Shown one piece after another: positions 18,293-27,001 of a stretch of 64,000 nt of DNA. Source of the stretch: Vulcanimicrobiota bacterium (GTDB lineage: Bacteria; Vulcanimicrobiota; Vulcanimicrobiia; Vulcanimicrobiales; Vulcanimicrobiaceae); the NCBI GenBank assembly GCA_003140215.1, contig PLJL01000004.1, positions 1,770,192-1,834,191 of the forward strand, in the 5' to 3' direction. The notes under the pieces are model-generated. The model saw only the letters and a program-made list of their open reading frames with translations. It was not told where the DNA came from and did not search any database. Made by a program: the position numbers and the translations under genes. Every line of letters starts with the position of its first letter. Position 1 is the first letter of the stretch.

Positions 18293-18925
18293 TCAGAACG
18301 ACGGCGGAGGCGGAGGGCGGAACCGCGGCGTCGGATATGTGGCGATCGCGCAAACAGTCTGGCCCGAAAGGCGGAAGCTGTCGGAATCGAACGGCCCGCC
18401 GACGATCGTCTCGAAGTCGCGTCGGCGCGTTGTCCCGTAACACACCAGAAACGCCGGCTGATGATCCGCGAGAAGGTCCCGCATGCGCTCGATGCGCTTC
18501 GGCATGTATCGTTCGCGCGGCGAGTCAACCCCCAGGTTCGCTGCGGCATATGCCGACAGTTCGAGCACCTCCTCGTCTCCGGCGCCGGCGGCGAAGCGGT
18601 CGCGCTGATACGCAAGGCACGACGCGTCGTCCGTAGGCTCACTCTTGAACGCGACACCGTGCGGATCAGCGGGATCCAGGTCGTCTGCCCTTTCGACGCG
18701 GGGCTGAATTAGCGCGCGTGGTCCGGATCGCCCGCCTCCATGCGTCCGTCGATTACTTCGGCTCCGTCGAAGCGGTCCGCCCATAGCGCCACAATCGGAA
18801 CGCTCCGTTCCGCCCGGTTCGAGCCCGCAGAACCAATGCTGCGAGCTGAGATTACCAATCCCGAGCCACCGTCGCCCGATCGCCTCGTACGCGGACTCGG
18901 CCAAGTGCGGGTTCCCGTCTGCCAC
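18293..18925 (-). pseudogene. frameshifted remnant of a conserved protein (uracil-DNA-glycosylase-like suspicion)
   Basis: Coding signal hops between frames. An upstream piece reads RRWLGIGNLSSQHWFCGLEP in one frame, the next piece reads PIVALWADRFDGAEVIDGRM in another and ends in a stop at 18709, and the first frame resumes with ELSAYAAANLGVDSPRERYM, FLVCYGTTRRRDFETIVGG and a Pro-rich end. Joined, these look like one ~200-residue protein with at least two indels. The phrases GLEPGG and an HP-like end recall uracil-DNA-glycosylase-fold proteins, but I cannot establish that. Confidence 0.48.
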
Positions 18926-19087
18926 GCGACCTCTCTACAATCGGCGCCGCAAACACATCGTCGCGGTAGAACTTGTAGCGCGACCGGAGCTTCCATCGCC
19001 GGCGGTCGGATGTCCGCTCTGCACGTACCGATCGATGTTAATCGCGTAGCTCTAGCGGTCAGATCCGCCCCCATCCGCCGCCGGCGG

Positions 19088-20599
19088 TCACATATTGTAG
19101 CTACGAGACACGACCGTCATGATTCGCAGGATCGCGTCGAGATGGCCGGTATCGCTTGTTTCGGGGGCATTTAATGCGGTAAGTTCCGCCGTGATGCGTT
19201 CAGGCTCCGGGTAGAACTCGCGCGCGTTCTCAGTCACTCGACGCCACAACTCGGCGGCGACATGCCCGGTAGCCCCGACCGGAATTGGGACCGCGCCGAC
19301 CTCGTGCGCGAGGTCGAATTCCTCGAACATGCCGTTGGAGGGGACTGTCTCGCCTGTGGCGCGGTCACGCTTGTTGCCCGCCACGTAAATGACGAATCCC
19401 GCACGCTGTAGCATATCGGTCCGGTAGGCGGTCCAGAATTCACGAAGTCCAACGCCGCCGCCCGGCGGGCGTTGAGGAAAGGGACGTAGGATCGCGCGAT
19501 CACCGACGTCGCGCGCGCGTCCATCAAAGCCTGCTTGAAAGAACCCTTGAACGACGTCTTGTCCGATACCAAGCCCGAGACCCGAAATCAAACACTTGTT
19601 CGTTTCGGCGAGCTTCGCGCCCAGTGCTTGCGAGAACATCGCCAGGCGCTCTTCACCGAACGGCGCGAAGTCGTGAGCCGCGCCTGATACAAACACGTAA
19701 TTACGTCCGCTCGACTTTACCAGTGATGACACAAGGGGTGCGATGTCTGCGTACTCATCTACCAGCACGACGTGGATCCCGAATCGCTTCAGATCGTCGA
19801 TCTGAAGCTGGGTGCTACGCCACGCGAACTTCGCGTCCGCGGCTCTTACCGGATCGTCAATACCTTCATGTCCCACGGGACGTCGAAAGATCGCAAAATG
19901 CTCCCCCTGGTGTTGCCCGATGAGCAGGCGCATCCGAGCGAGAACATGTCCTATGTTCGGATCGCTGAAACTAAAGCCGATAAAAAGAAACGTACGATTG
20001 AGAAGGGAAGCCTGCAACGCTGTCATGAACGCTTGGCCCCGCGGCTCTACGTGGTACCGCTCGTAGTCGTCGCGCGTTAGAACCGCTTCGTCCGGCGCGC
20101 GGGCATCGCCGTGCATTTTGTACACCGTGACGTCACGCTGTCTCTTATGCGACGCCAGTGTCGCGACGGTTGTCTTGACGTCCGGTCGGCGTCCAACAGC
20201 TTCGTACGCGTCCTCGATGATCCTATCGTAATTCGTCGTCCAAAGCTCGTCGATCGGTAGCCGCACCATGTGATCGTGTAGCGGAGTGTGCTCTGCGCGC
20301 CGGTCAAACTCCTCGACGATCAGTTCGTTGATGGCGTGCCGGCCGCCACGGTGGTTGACATGATATTGGGCGAGCGTCAACAGGTCGGAGCGATCGACGT
20401 CGAGGTCGAGTTCGGCGGCGATGTCGCGCATGAGGTCGGTCCAACTCACAAACCCCGCCGGGATGGAAGCGCCTGCGCCAAGAAACAGCGCTGCGCGCCC
20501 CTCGTCCATGGCACGCGTATATTCGAGGATGAACTGCGCGCGTGAGAAGCCCGGCATCCGCAAGGTATTTGCCTCGCTGGCGGATTGCTCACTGCTCAT
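19088..20599 (-). CDS. thsA: Thoeris effector ThsA: SIR2 NADase with C-terminal SLOG domain
   Basis: 503 residues in two domains. The SIR2 domain (about 25-285) has the NAD-binding ALFLGAGASIPAGF, TTNYDRIIEDAYE with the catalytic-type Asn, and YKMHGDA with the catalytic His. The SLOG/STALD domain (about 295-480) has NYVFVSGAA and CLISGLGLGIGQDVV, the nucleotide-binding Gly-rich turns. In characterised Thoeris systems SLOG senses a TIR-made cyclic ADP-ribose signal and SIR2 then depletes NAD+, aborting phage infection. It is the last gene of a three-gene minus-strand operon, six bases after the upstream TIR gene. Confidence 0.9.
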   Translation of the reverse strand: MSSEQSASEANTLRMPGFSRAQFILEYTRAMDEGRAALFLGAGASIPAGFVSWTDLMRDIAAELDLDVDRSDLLTLAQYHVNHRGGRHAINELIVEEFDRRAEHTPLHDHMVRLPIDELWTTNYDRIIEDAYEAVGRRPDVKTTVATLASHKRQRDVTVYKMHGDARAPDEAVLTRDDYERYHVEPRGQAFMTALQASLLNRTFLFIGFSFSDPNIGHVLARMRLLIGQHQGEHFAIFRRPVGHEGIDDPVRAADAKFAWRSTQLQIDDLKRFGIHVVLVDEYADIAPLVSSLVKSSGRNYVFVSGAAHDFAPFGEERLAMFSQALGAKLAETNKCLISGLGLGIGQDVVQGFFQAGFDGRARDVGDRAILRPFPQRPPGGGVGLREFWTAYRTDMLQRAGFVIYVAGNKRDRATGETVPSNGMFEEFDLAHEVGAVPIPVGATGHVAAELWRRVTENAREFYPEPERITAELTALNAPETSDTGHLDAILRIMTVVSRSYNM

Positions 20600-20605
20600 A
20601 AACGC

Positions 20606-21160
20606 TCAGATTCCCCGAAGAACGTTCCCGGCCGACCGCATTGCAAGCCACACCGATAGCAACGTATCGTTCGGCTTCACAACGAAGCGAACAGGCTTGC
20701 CCGGCGGCTTTTGCACTTCAACCGTCGGGTAAAGTGCAAGGTATTCGCTGCCTCGATAGGCGCCCTCCACTTTCACAACCGGAAGCACCGCGACATGCTC
20801 GCGCATCCCATCAAAGTATCCGAGTTCCCACGGCATCCATCGCGACGCGCTTGAACTAGCGGAATGCAGATAGATTAGTGATCTGCATGCGCTCATACGG
20901 CCGCGGAGCTTTTCCGCGGTGGCGGCATTAACGGCGCCTCTGTCCATCTGCGGGTCGTCGATCCAGTCAACGTATACGGAATGCCCAGCCTCGCTGAGAA
21001 AAGCCACCACGCCGGCTACAATCACCTGATCAGTTATAGAATGGCTAAGGAATACGTCCCACGACGTACGCGTACCGATGCTTTCGCGCAAGATCTGACC
21101 GGCCGACTTCGTGAACGAGGTCGCCTTCGCACGCACTTCGCTCTCCAATAGGAACGCCAC
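20606..21160 (-). CDS. thsB: Thoeris TIR-domain protein (second ThsB)
   Basis: 184 residues. A TIR fold begins at WDVFLSHSITDQVIVAGVVA and continues with LSEAGHSVYVDWIDDPQ and RWMPWELGYFDG; the Glu in WELGYFDG is in the position of the catalytic glutamate of NAD-consuming TIR domains. About 35 residues precede the domain and ~60 follow. It lies three bases after the DUF1863-type ThsB and six before thsA. In Thoeris, ThsB proteins detect phage and make the signal that activates ThsA; extra ThsB copies usually differ in phage specificity. This one belongs to the plain TIR type. Confidence 0.85.
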   Translation of the reverse strand: MAFLLESEVRAKATSFTKSAGQILRESIGTRTSWDVFLSHSITDQVIVAGVVAFLSEAGHSVYVDWIDDPQMDRGAVNAATAEKLRGRMSACRSLIYLHSASSSASRWMPWELGYFDGMREHVAVLPVVKVEGAYRGSEYLALYPTVEVQKPPGKPVRFVVKPNDTLLSVWLAMRSAGNVLRGI

Positions 21161-21163
21161 CGA

Positions 21164-21757
21164 CTAGCGCCCCGCGTATTTCGCCGCGTCCTCAACCCAC
21201 GAGGAGAAGTTCCTGTGGCCGTCCGAAGCAACCCAGTCATAGCGCTTATAGAATGCCGACAGCTTTCCCGACTTCGCGGTTACGAGGGCGCTCGGAAACT
21301 TCGCCGCGCTGATGTTCATGTGGGCCTTCCAGGCTTTTGAACCGAAATCGTAGACGTGCGTCGTTGCAGTCTTGCCGTCGCCCGACAATGTAAGCATCAT
21401 GCAATCCAAAGGGTCGGGTCCCTGGACAGATGGCTTCTGACTTTGGTCTCGAACCGAATGGATGTCGAGCGAAATGAGGCCATTGCCGCGTTCGAGACTG
21501 CGAGCGATCTCGTAGCGGACCCATCTGCGCGAATATGTTTCGGCACCGGCAAGAATAGCCGTGACCGTGCTTCCGTCGAGTTGCCCCTCGATCAACTTCT
21601 GCAAGGCCGCCTCACCTGCGGTTTTGGTTCTCTCCCACAATGAGTGCTCGATGAACCCGGCCTCGTCCACGCTTTTGAACTCGCCCGAATTGCGGATGTT
21701 GGAAGCTCGCCAAATATCGTTTTGGTAGTGGAAGCTAAAGAATACGCGCCGCGCCAT
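21164..21757 (-). CDS. thsB: Thoeris ThsB with MTH538-type TIR-like domain (DUF1863)
   Basis: 197 residues starting MARRVFFSFHYQNDIWRASN. The pattern FFSFHYxxDxxRAxxIRNSG, then STVTAILAGAETYSRRWVRYEI and GLISLDIHSV, matches the TIR-like MTH538 family that includes classical ThsB. The start was chosen at this ATG, with AAGGGAG upstream, because the frame further 5' is not protein-like. It is the promoter-proximal gene of the Thoeris operon. The C-terminal half (TTHVYDFGSKAWKAH, FYKRYDWVASDGHRNFSSWV) is probably the sensing region. Confidence 0.87.
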   Translation of the reverse strand: MARRVFFSFHYQNDIWRASNIRNSGEFKSVDEAGFIEHSLWERTKTAGEAALQKLIEGQLDGSTVTAILAGAETYSRRWVRYEIARSLERGNGLISLDIHSVRDQSQKPSVQGPDPLDCMMLTLSGDGKTATTHVYDFGSKAWKAHMNISAAKFPSALVTAKSGKLSAFYKRYDWVASDGHRNFSSWVEDAAKYAGR

Positions 21758-22400
21758 AAGTGCCCGCTCCCTTATTGCGATTGAGTTTGAACACCAGCGA
21801 TTCCGAACGCATGTTCGATTCCCCTGCGCTGACTGCACGTGGCAGGTTGGCCAGCAGAGCAAGTATCGGTCGCCGCCCACTCGCGCTTGCCGGTGGTCGG
21901 AATACGCAACCTGATAGGCGTGGGGGCCGCTCTCTGAATCCCGGTCGCCTCTTTGTCCAATGCCCGCCAATGCCCGCCATCTTCGTGGTCGCAACGGAGA
22001 ACAAGGCTATCGTGCGTGAGGTGCTAGTTGTCCGTCGGTGGGGGAGCGCCGCGTCAGAGGATCGCCCCCGACGCATTGTAGAAACTGCGGCGCCCGTTCG
22101 GGCGACCCTATTCCCAACGGCTCAATCGCGGTCAACCTCGCGGATCCGCTCCTTCGCAGGTCCGCGCAGCGATCGTCGCCGTCAGCAAGGACGCGAAGTG
22201 TTAGGCCGCGATCGCAACCTTTTGGGGCACGCCGTCCGGTCCGACGCCATTCCGATCTCGTTGTCTACGCGCCGCTGAGCCGGCACCTAGACGACCGGAA
22301 CCTGCGCCTGGAAGATCTGCTCCTCAGTAGCGCCTTCCGAGGGGTCTTTCGCACTTCGCGGTTCGTGCAAAGCGCGCGCGCTGCGCCCGCCATACGAGGG
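21758..22400. other. 643-base gap upstream of the Thoeris operon, no convincing gene
   Basis: Several open frames exist on both strands but none has a protein-like composition. A 10-bp direct duplication (CCAATGCCCG twice, near 21,958-21,977) is visible. The Thoeris promoter should lie in the first ~150 bases; I see no clear -35/-10 pair. The rest looks like decayed island DNA. Confidence 0.4.
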
Positions 22401-22700
22401 TCAGGCCAGCGTGAGCGCGTGCGGCGAGGCGGCTCGGCGTCGTTCGCTTTCCGCGACTTCGAGCCGAATTATGTCGTCGCGCAGTCCCAATCGACCGAGC
22501 ACCCAGAAGCCCAGCCCGATCATCTGCTCCTGTTCGTAGCCGCGGAAGAACGTATGCGAGAACGGCATCGCCAGCATGTCGGTCATGCAGACGGCGAGTG
22601 ACGCGATCTCGTGGCGCTGCGTGCGCCCGATGTAGCGTAGGACCGCGCTCGGGAACCGCTCCGCATACGTGGAGACTTTCGCTGGATCGACGTCGAGTCC
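22401..22700 (-). CDS. hypothetical protein, probable remnant
   Basis: The last ~95 codons read as a plausible helical protein (SAVLRYIGRTQRHEIASLAV, SHTFFRGYEQEQMIGLGFWV, LGRLGLRDDIIRLEVAESER). No clean start lies in front of it: the frame continues upstream with Arg/His-rich, unprotein-like sequence. I take it as the 3' part of a decayed gene. Family unknown. Confidence 0.35.
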   Translation of the reverse strand, partial: GLDVDPAKVSTYAERFPSAVLRYIGRTQRHEIASLAVCMTDMLAMPFSHTFFRGYEQEQMIGLGFWVLGRLGLRDDIIRLEVAESERRRAASPHALTLA

Positions 22701-22737
22701 CGTATGGCGACGGTGGCATGACCGTCCTGTGGCCCCG

Positions 22738-23127
22738 ATGGGTCGGCGGAACGGAAGGGACGAGGTTGCGGTCGAGACGACCGACGCCAACGGCAGCCGC
22801 CGCGACGTGGTGCGCGCTCACGCCGATCAAGTGCGCGGGCTCGCTCCCCTCGCTTCAGAGCCGGCTAGTGGCTTGATCCTCTTGCAGGGCGAACGCGTTC
22901 TCGCGAAGGTGTCCCGTCCGGCTCCCTTCGCCGAGGTTGAGGGATACAATATCTGGGAGTCGATCCACGACGTGCCCGAGGGCACGAAGACGGCCATGTG
23001 CCGCGCGTACGCGGCCGACCTCTCCGGCGGACCGGCCATGGGATATACAACGCCAGCGCCGGTCGAGACGCTGACTGCAATCCGGGACGTCGTCGCGAAC
23101 GTCGCCCGCACTCGCGACACGGTCTGA
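22738..23127 (+). CDS. hypothetical protein
   Basis: 129 residues from ATG 22738, with GC-rich third positions and protein-like composition (SGLILLQGERVLAKVSRPAP, EVEGYNIWESIHDVPEGTKT, PAPVETLTAIRDVVANVART). No motif is recognised. It runs divergently from the remnant at 22,401-22,700 and could itself be part of a longer, broken gene. Confidence 0.42.
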   Translation: MGRRNGRDEVAVETTDANGSRRDVVRAHADQVRGLAPLASEPASGLILLQGERVLAKVSRPAPFAEVEGYNIWESIHDVPEGTKTAMCRAYAADLSGGPAMGYTTPAPVETLTAIRDVVANVARTRDTV

Positions 23128-23454
23128 CGAGGCGAAAACCGGCGGAGCCGCGTGCGCCGAGCAGATTCGTCCCGCTCGCGCTCGTCTCGCAAAAGCGACG
23201 ATCGACGTGCCGTTGCAGCACGATTTCGTGCAAAGCGGTCACGACCGTGACAAATTGGTGCCAGTCAGCAACCGGACAATGCAGCACGGCGACGCTGAGG
23301 CACTGAGGCAGTGAGGCACTGAGGGAACTTTCCCCGAGTTGAGCATCTCCGTGCCCGTTTCCGGGAGCGATTCGAAAATCCGGGCAAGAACCGGCGATCC
23401 TGGAGCTAGCCCTTGAACACCACTAACAGTCGCCGCGATGCGCATCGCCGACGG
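23128..23454. other. non-coding island segment with an 8-bp tandem repeat
   Basis: No gene is visible. At 23297-23326 there are three tandem 8-bp units (GAGGCACT, GAGGCAGT, GAGGCACT) plus a partial fourth. A ~100-base stretch (about 23308-23423) shows patchy similarity to 15632-15729 at the other side of the island (shared AATCCGGGCA, CCGGCGA and TGAACACC in the same order). Confidence 0.5.
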
Positions 23455-24111
23455 CTACGGCAACCGGCGCAGCGGCCCATCGCCTCGAACCGGCACGACC
23501 ACGTCGATTGTAACCGCGCCAGGAACGCTCTTTCGGCCCGCACCGGCGCTTGCGCGCAGTCCAAAGCGCACGTGCCAGGTCCCCTCGGGCAACATCTGGT
23601 CGTCGCCGCCCTTGACGAGTTCGACGAGGTCGAATCGATTGAGCCGGCTCCGCTCATCTTTCGTCAACTCCGTCTTGGCTCGGTCGGTCGCCTCTCGCGC
23701 GCTGCTTACGGCCGGAACGCGTTGGATGGGTATTGCGATCAGGGTAAAAAAGAGGGCAGCGCCCAATGCCAGAGCGCCGGTAACGAACGTGCCTGCGTGG
23801 ATCGCACCTTCGTTGCTAAATCCCGGCTCGTCGAGGTCGTAGTCCTGATCGCGGAGCTTGATCGGGATCCGCGACCGAACCATCACGCCGCTTACGATGG
23901 AGACTGCGAGCAAGACCCAGCTAGCGATGAGACAGATTCGAGGCAATAGCCAGAGATGCGATGAAGCGGCGGTGAGGAGCCCGACGCTGAAAACGAGAGC
24001 GCCTGTTGCAAGGCTCAGTGTGATCGCAGCGAGAGCTCCGGCATCGGTAAGCGCTTCTCTCGCCGGCGCGCTTGGAATGGGCTTTGCGCGAGGTGCCGTC
24101 AATGAGCTCAT
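23455..24111 (-). CDS. hypothetical membrane protein
   Basis: 218 residues with three hydrophobic segments in the first half (ITLSLATGALVFSVGLLT; LICLIASWVLLAVSIVSGV roughly; TGALALGAALFFTLIAIPI), then a charged helix (ATDRAKTELTKDERSRLNRF) and a beta-rich tail (DQMLPEGTWHVRFGLRASAG). It follows a 102-residue gene by 15 bases on the same strand and is probably co-transcribed. No family is recognised. In a defence island such a protein could be an effector or membrane partner, but no sequence motif supports that. Confidence 0.58.
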   Translation of the reverse strand: MSSLTAPRAKPIPSAPAREALTDAGALAAITLSLATGALVFSVGLLTAASSHLWLLPRICLIASWVLLAVSIVSGVMVRSRIPIKLRDQDYDLDEPGFSNEGAIHAGTFVTGALALGAALFFTLIAIPIQRVPAVSSAREATDRAKTELTKDERSRLNRFDLVELVKGGDDQMLPEGTWHVRFGLRASAGAGRKSVPGAVTIDVVVPVRGDGPLRRLP

Positions 24112-24126
24112 TTCGAGCCGCCGCCG

Positions 24127-24435
24127 TTAGCACCACCACAAATGCGTCTTGCGATCGCAGAAAAAGAGCACGAAGTGCTCAACGTCCGCTTTGGAAATGA
24201 AAGCGTGGCCTTTCTTGCGTGCTGCACGAAAAACGGCCGCTATGGCACGTCGAGCGTCAGCTTCCGTAACCCGCTCGTTCGAGATATCCTCGCCAGCGCC
24301 GTTCTGCCTTGCTACGAGTTCGAGGTAGGATTGGGCATCCTCGGCAACCGTCGCGCCTTCTGCCGCCTGTAAGCGTTGCGATTCATCTCTGATCGTCTCT
24401 CCGAGATTGAATCCCACTGGAGTGGCAGCACCCAT
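24127..24435 (-). CDS. small hypothetical protein
   Basis: 102 residues, soluble and mostly helical by composition (NLGETIRDESQRLQAAEG, VTEADARRAIAAVFRAARKK), ending in HFVLFFCDRKTHLWWC. First gene of a probable pair with the membrane protein downstream. Function unknown. Confidence 0.52.
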   Translation of the reverse strand: MGAATPVGFNLGETIRDESQRLQAAEGATVAEDAQSYLELVARQNGAGEDISNERVTEADARRAIAAVFRAARKKGHAFISKADVEHFVLFFCDRKTHLWWC

Positions 24436-24850
24436 TTCAACGCCCCTTCAAATTGGCTTCAAACTGGATCGCCCACGCCCGAGGTATCGCGAAGCCCGAC
24501 CCGCGAAAGCGTTCCAGCTGTATGAGTTAGCGCCACCGTCGACGCTGTACACAGCGCTGGTTTCGAATCTGGATGCGGTCGCCCTGCTCAGCGGCACGAG
24601 CTCCACGTAGCCCGGCGGCCGCCGGCGATCATGGGAGTCAGGTTGGCCGAGCCGATCCGCGTCCCGTTCATAGTTTATCATCACTTGGAGGCGTCTTCGT
24701 GCGAAGTCCACCACTTCCAGAACACGAGGCCGTAGGGACGGAGGCCCGCAGCGGCTTAGCCAGCGGCGGTACAGGATGAAAGAGCGCTCTCGTGTGCCAA
24801 CAGGTCTGCGGGCTCGACGGGGGCCGTGAGTGTAGGATCGAGGTTCCGCA
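24436..24850. other. 415-base segment without an intact gene
   Basis: Contains one copy of the island's ~62-bp imperfect repeat (24690-24750). On the minus strand it holds frame-broken coding-like pieces (GLVFWKWWTSHEDASK followed in another frame by VMINYERDADRLGQP) that resemble pieces beside the second repeat copy. It is probably the remnant of a decayed gene present twice in the island. Confidence 0.4.
24690..24750. repeat. imperfect ~61-bp direct repeat, left copy
   Basis: Begins GGCGTCTT, includes TTCCAGAACA and ends GACGGAGGCCCGCA. About four-fifths identical by eye to 27513-27574, same orientation. The two copies bracket a ~2.8-kb segment carrying three or four genes with visibly lower GC. 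Confidence 0.62.
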
Positions 24851-25522
24851 GTGACAAGACGCCGCAAACAACCCGGGATCATAGTTCCGCCGTCGTTTGA
24901 GCGCCCTCAACCCCGATTGCGGAAGATTTCGCGAGCAGCAGCTTGGATTCTCTCGGTCACGCTCGCACTGGGCGGCTCGATCCTAGTCATCCAGCATTTC
25001 ACTGCCCCCACCACTTATAAGCAGAGCTTTAGCTTTGAGATCAACGATGCACCGCGCATTCCCCTTTTGACAATGGAGATCGTCCAACCCCGGCACCTCA
25101 CCGTTGGAAAATGGGATATATTAACTGCGACCGTCACGAGCGTTTATGCGCGGCCTCTTACGGTAAAAGTTCCGATGGAAAGCAACGCGACATTGAAGCC
25201 GTTGCAAGAGGATAACCATTGTTTCATAGGTTCGCATTCCGGATGCGAACTGCAGTGGGCGATCCAAGCTACGGCGCCCGGAACCATATTGGTTCGCTCG
25301 CGACCGACATTCGAGCAGCCCAATGCAGCGCATGACTCTATGATACTGGACTTACCGCTCGCGCCGATGTTCGCGGATGATAAACCGATCGATACGGCAA
25401 ACTGGACTCTCACGACGCTGTGGCAGGCCTTGATTGGTATCGCGGCGCTAGCCGCCATTGTGCAAGCGGCCATTGTGCTCGCAGATCACGTTACGAGAAC
25501 CCGCGGTGCGACGTTATCCTGA
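24851..25522 (+). CDS. hypothetical bitopic membrane protein with extracytoplasmic domain
   Basis: 223 residues from a GTG start: a basic N-terminus, a first membrane helix (AAAWILSVTLALGGSILVI), ~130 residues predicted outside the membrane with two cysteines (HCFIGSHSGCELQW), and a second helix near the C-terminus (ALIGIAALAAIVQAAIVLA). Lower GC than the backbone. Function unknown; first gene inside the repeat-bracketed cassette. Confidence 0.68.
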   Translation: MTRRRKQPGIIVPPSFERPQPRLRKISRAAAWILSVTLALGGSILVIQHFTAPTTYKQSFSFEINDAPRIPLLTMEIVQPRHLTVGKWDILTATVTSVYARPLTVKVPMESNATLKPLQEDNHCFIGSHSGCELQWAIQATAPGTILVRSRPTFEQPNAAHDSMILDLPLAPMFADDKPIDTANWTLTTLWQALIGIAALAAIVQAAIVLADHVTRTRGATLS

Positions 25523-25992
25523 ACGCAGAGCCGCACCCACCATGTTTCCGATATGGTCCGTTGTAGCCGCAAGTCCCCCTTCTTGCCTGCGTTTTACCCG
25601 TCGAGGCTTACGCCCTCGCAGCGCGTGGTTCGCTCGACGAACTCGGGCAAATTCCCGTGCCGGGCGTCAGACGCGCCATTCGAATCGGGCTGCATAATGT
25701 CGGGGTGTAACCTGCTTATATTCTGCTTCGTCCACGCGAATAATGAGCCTCATTCTCTGAGCAAACCGGGCGTCTAGGAACGCGCGAGTTCCGTGGCTAG
25801 GCTGCCGCGTCCATCGCCGAGTTGGTGAATCTCTCGAAGTCGCGCCCCACGAATTTGGAAAGCCCTGATCGTCAACAACGACCAGGGCAATGGGTGCGAA
25901 CCACCATCCCAGCGCCACGCACCAAGCAGAAAAACGTCGAGGACTTGATGGATAAGGCGTACCCACTCGTGCTCGACTGTCGCCGCGAAATC
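25523..25992. other. 470 bases, no supported gene
   Basis: A 99-codon minus-strand frame (25667-25966) begins with a hydrophobic phrase (WFAPIALVVVDDQGFP) but continues with unprotein-like sequence and has no clear start signal. I see no RNA structure or repeat here. Confidence 0.4.
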
Positions 25993-26553
25993 CTACGCCT
26001 GCGCGATCGCCGCCATGGCTGCGTCAAACGCTCTTGAAATGCGCTCAAGCGCGGCAACTTTCTGCCGCTTTAAATCGTCGGCGTCGTCCTGCGTAAGGAT
26101 CGGTTTTTGAGAAAGGTTCTGCAGTGTTTGCCGCATAGCCATCAGCACGTCGCCCTTTGCGTCGAGGGCCGCGTCTTGAAATGCGTTCGCGGCGTAGATC
26201 ACTGCATCGCATCCTACGAAGTGTTCAAGGTCGCGCTGGATTAGAATTAGGTTGCCCTCGAAATCCTGCTTTCGAATGAACGTCTGAAGTCGATCGCGCT
26301 GGCTCCGAATTTCTTGCGGAACCAGCGTGCGTTTATGGAGGTTCTCCGCGTCAGCGGAAATGGCGCCGATGAGTTCGTCGTGCCACCGCGTGAGGTGTTC
26401 GCCAAGGCTCCGTCGAGCTGCGCGCCGTTGATCAGCTAGTGTATCGTCACGGCCTCGCTGATAAGCTGAAAACACGTCACGACGCTGTAGCCCGTACAAG
26501 AGGACAGCAACAATAATCGCGGCGATCCCGATTATCGGGGCTGTCGGGTCCAT
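25993..26553 (-). CDS. hypothetical membrane-anchored helical protein
   Basis: 186 residues: one N-terminal anchor helix (IIGIAAIIVAVLLYGL), then a soluble, strongly helical domain (RAARRSLGEHLTRWHDELIG, ISRAFDAAMAAIAQA). Lower GC than the backbone and well-formed codon pattern. No family is recognised. Confidence 0.68.
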   Translation of the reverse strand: MDPTAPIIGIAAIIVAVLLYGLQRRDVFSAYQRGRDDTLADQRRAARRSLGEHLTRWHDELIGAISADAENLHKRTLVPQEIRSQRDRLQTFIRKQDFEGNLILIQRDLEHFVGCDAVIYAANAFQDAALDAKGDVLMAMRQTLQNLSQKPILTQDDADDLKRQKVAALERISRAFDAAMAAIAQA

Positions 26554-26665
26554 GACGGAACTCCCTTCGGGAAGGCTTGGTCGCAGGCGATCTAAGTTTG
26601 GGGACGGCTACTCCCTGTCGCCGGCGCGTTTGTGAGGTTTCAGCAGGGAGTTCACCGTCGCTAAA

Positions 26666-26896
26666 CTACTGTTCTGAGCGCCGTCGCTCTACTTCGTGGC
26701 TGAGCTCCGAGACCGCGCGCTCAAGCCGCGATCGATTCTGTTCGATTCGATCGATATTCCAGGAGCCCCCGTGGGCGTCCGCGCGATCGCGGGCTTCAGC
26801 GATCTGCTCGTCAAGGCGTTCGATTTGGTCCCGCGCGCGCTGAAAGTCACGCTGTAGCTCCGCATTAGACAGCGCCCGAATATCGCGCAAGCTCAT
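26666..26896 (-). CDS. small coiled-coil protein
   Basis: 76 residues, almost entirely heptad-like: ELQRDFQRARDQIERLDEQI followed by IEQNRSRLERAVSELSHEVE. The start was placed at the ATG giving SLRDIRALSNAELQ; a longer frame exists upstream but is not protein-like there. It may act with the anchored helical protein upstream on the same strand, 96 bases away. Function unknown. Confidence 0.55.
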   Translation of the reverse strand: MSLRDIRALSNAELQRDFQRARDQIERLDEQIAEARDRADAHGGSWNIDRIEQNRSRLERAVSELSHEVERRRSEQ

Positions 26897-27001
26897 GGAG
26901 CCATTTTCGCACGTCAATCGTTCACCGCCTACGATGTCGCTGTCGGGGCCGCCACGGACGGCCTCGGCCCCTATGCTCAGACCGAAAGGAGGTGATGGGG
27001 A

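Noticed and set aside
23297..23326. Possible CRISPR-like short repeats
   Set aside because: Three 8-bp tandem units without spacers; no CRISPR array or cas gene anywhere in the window.
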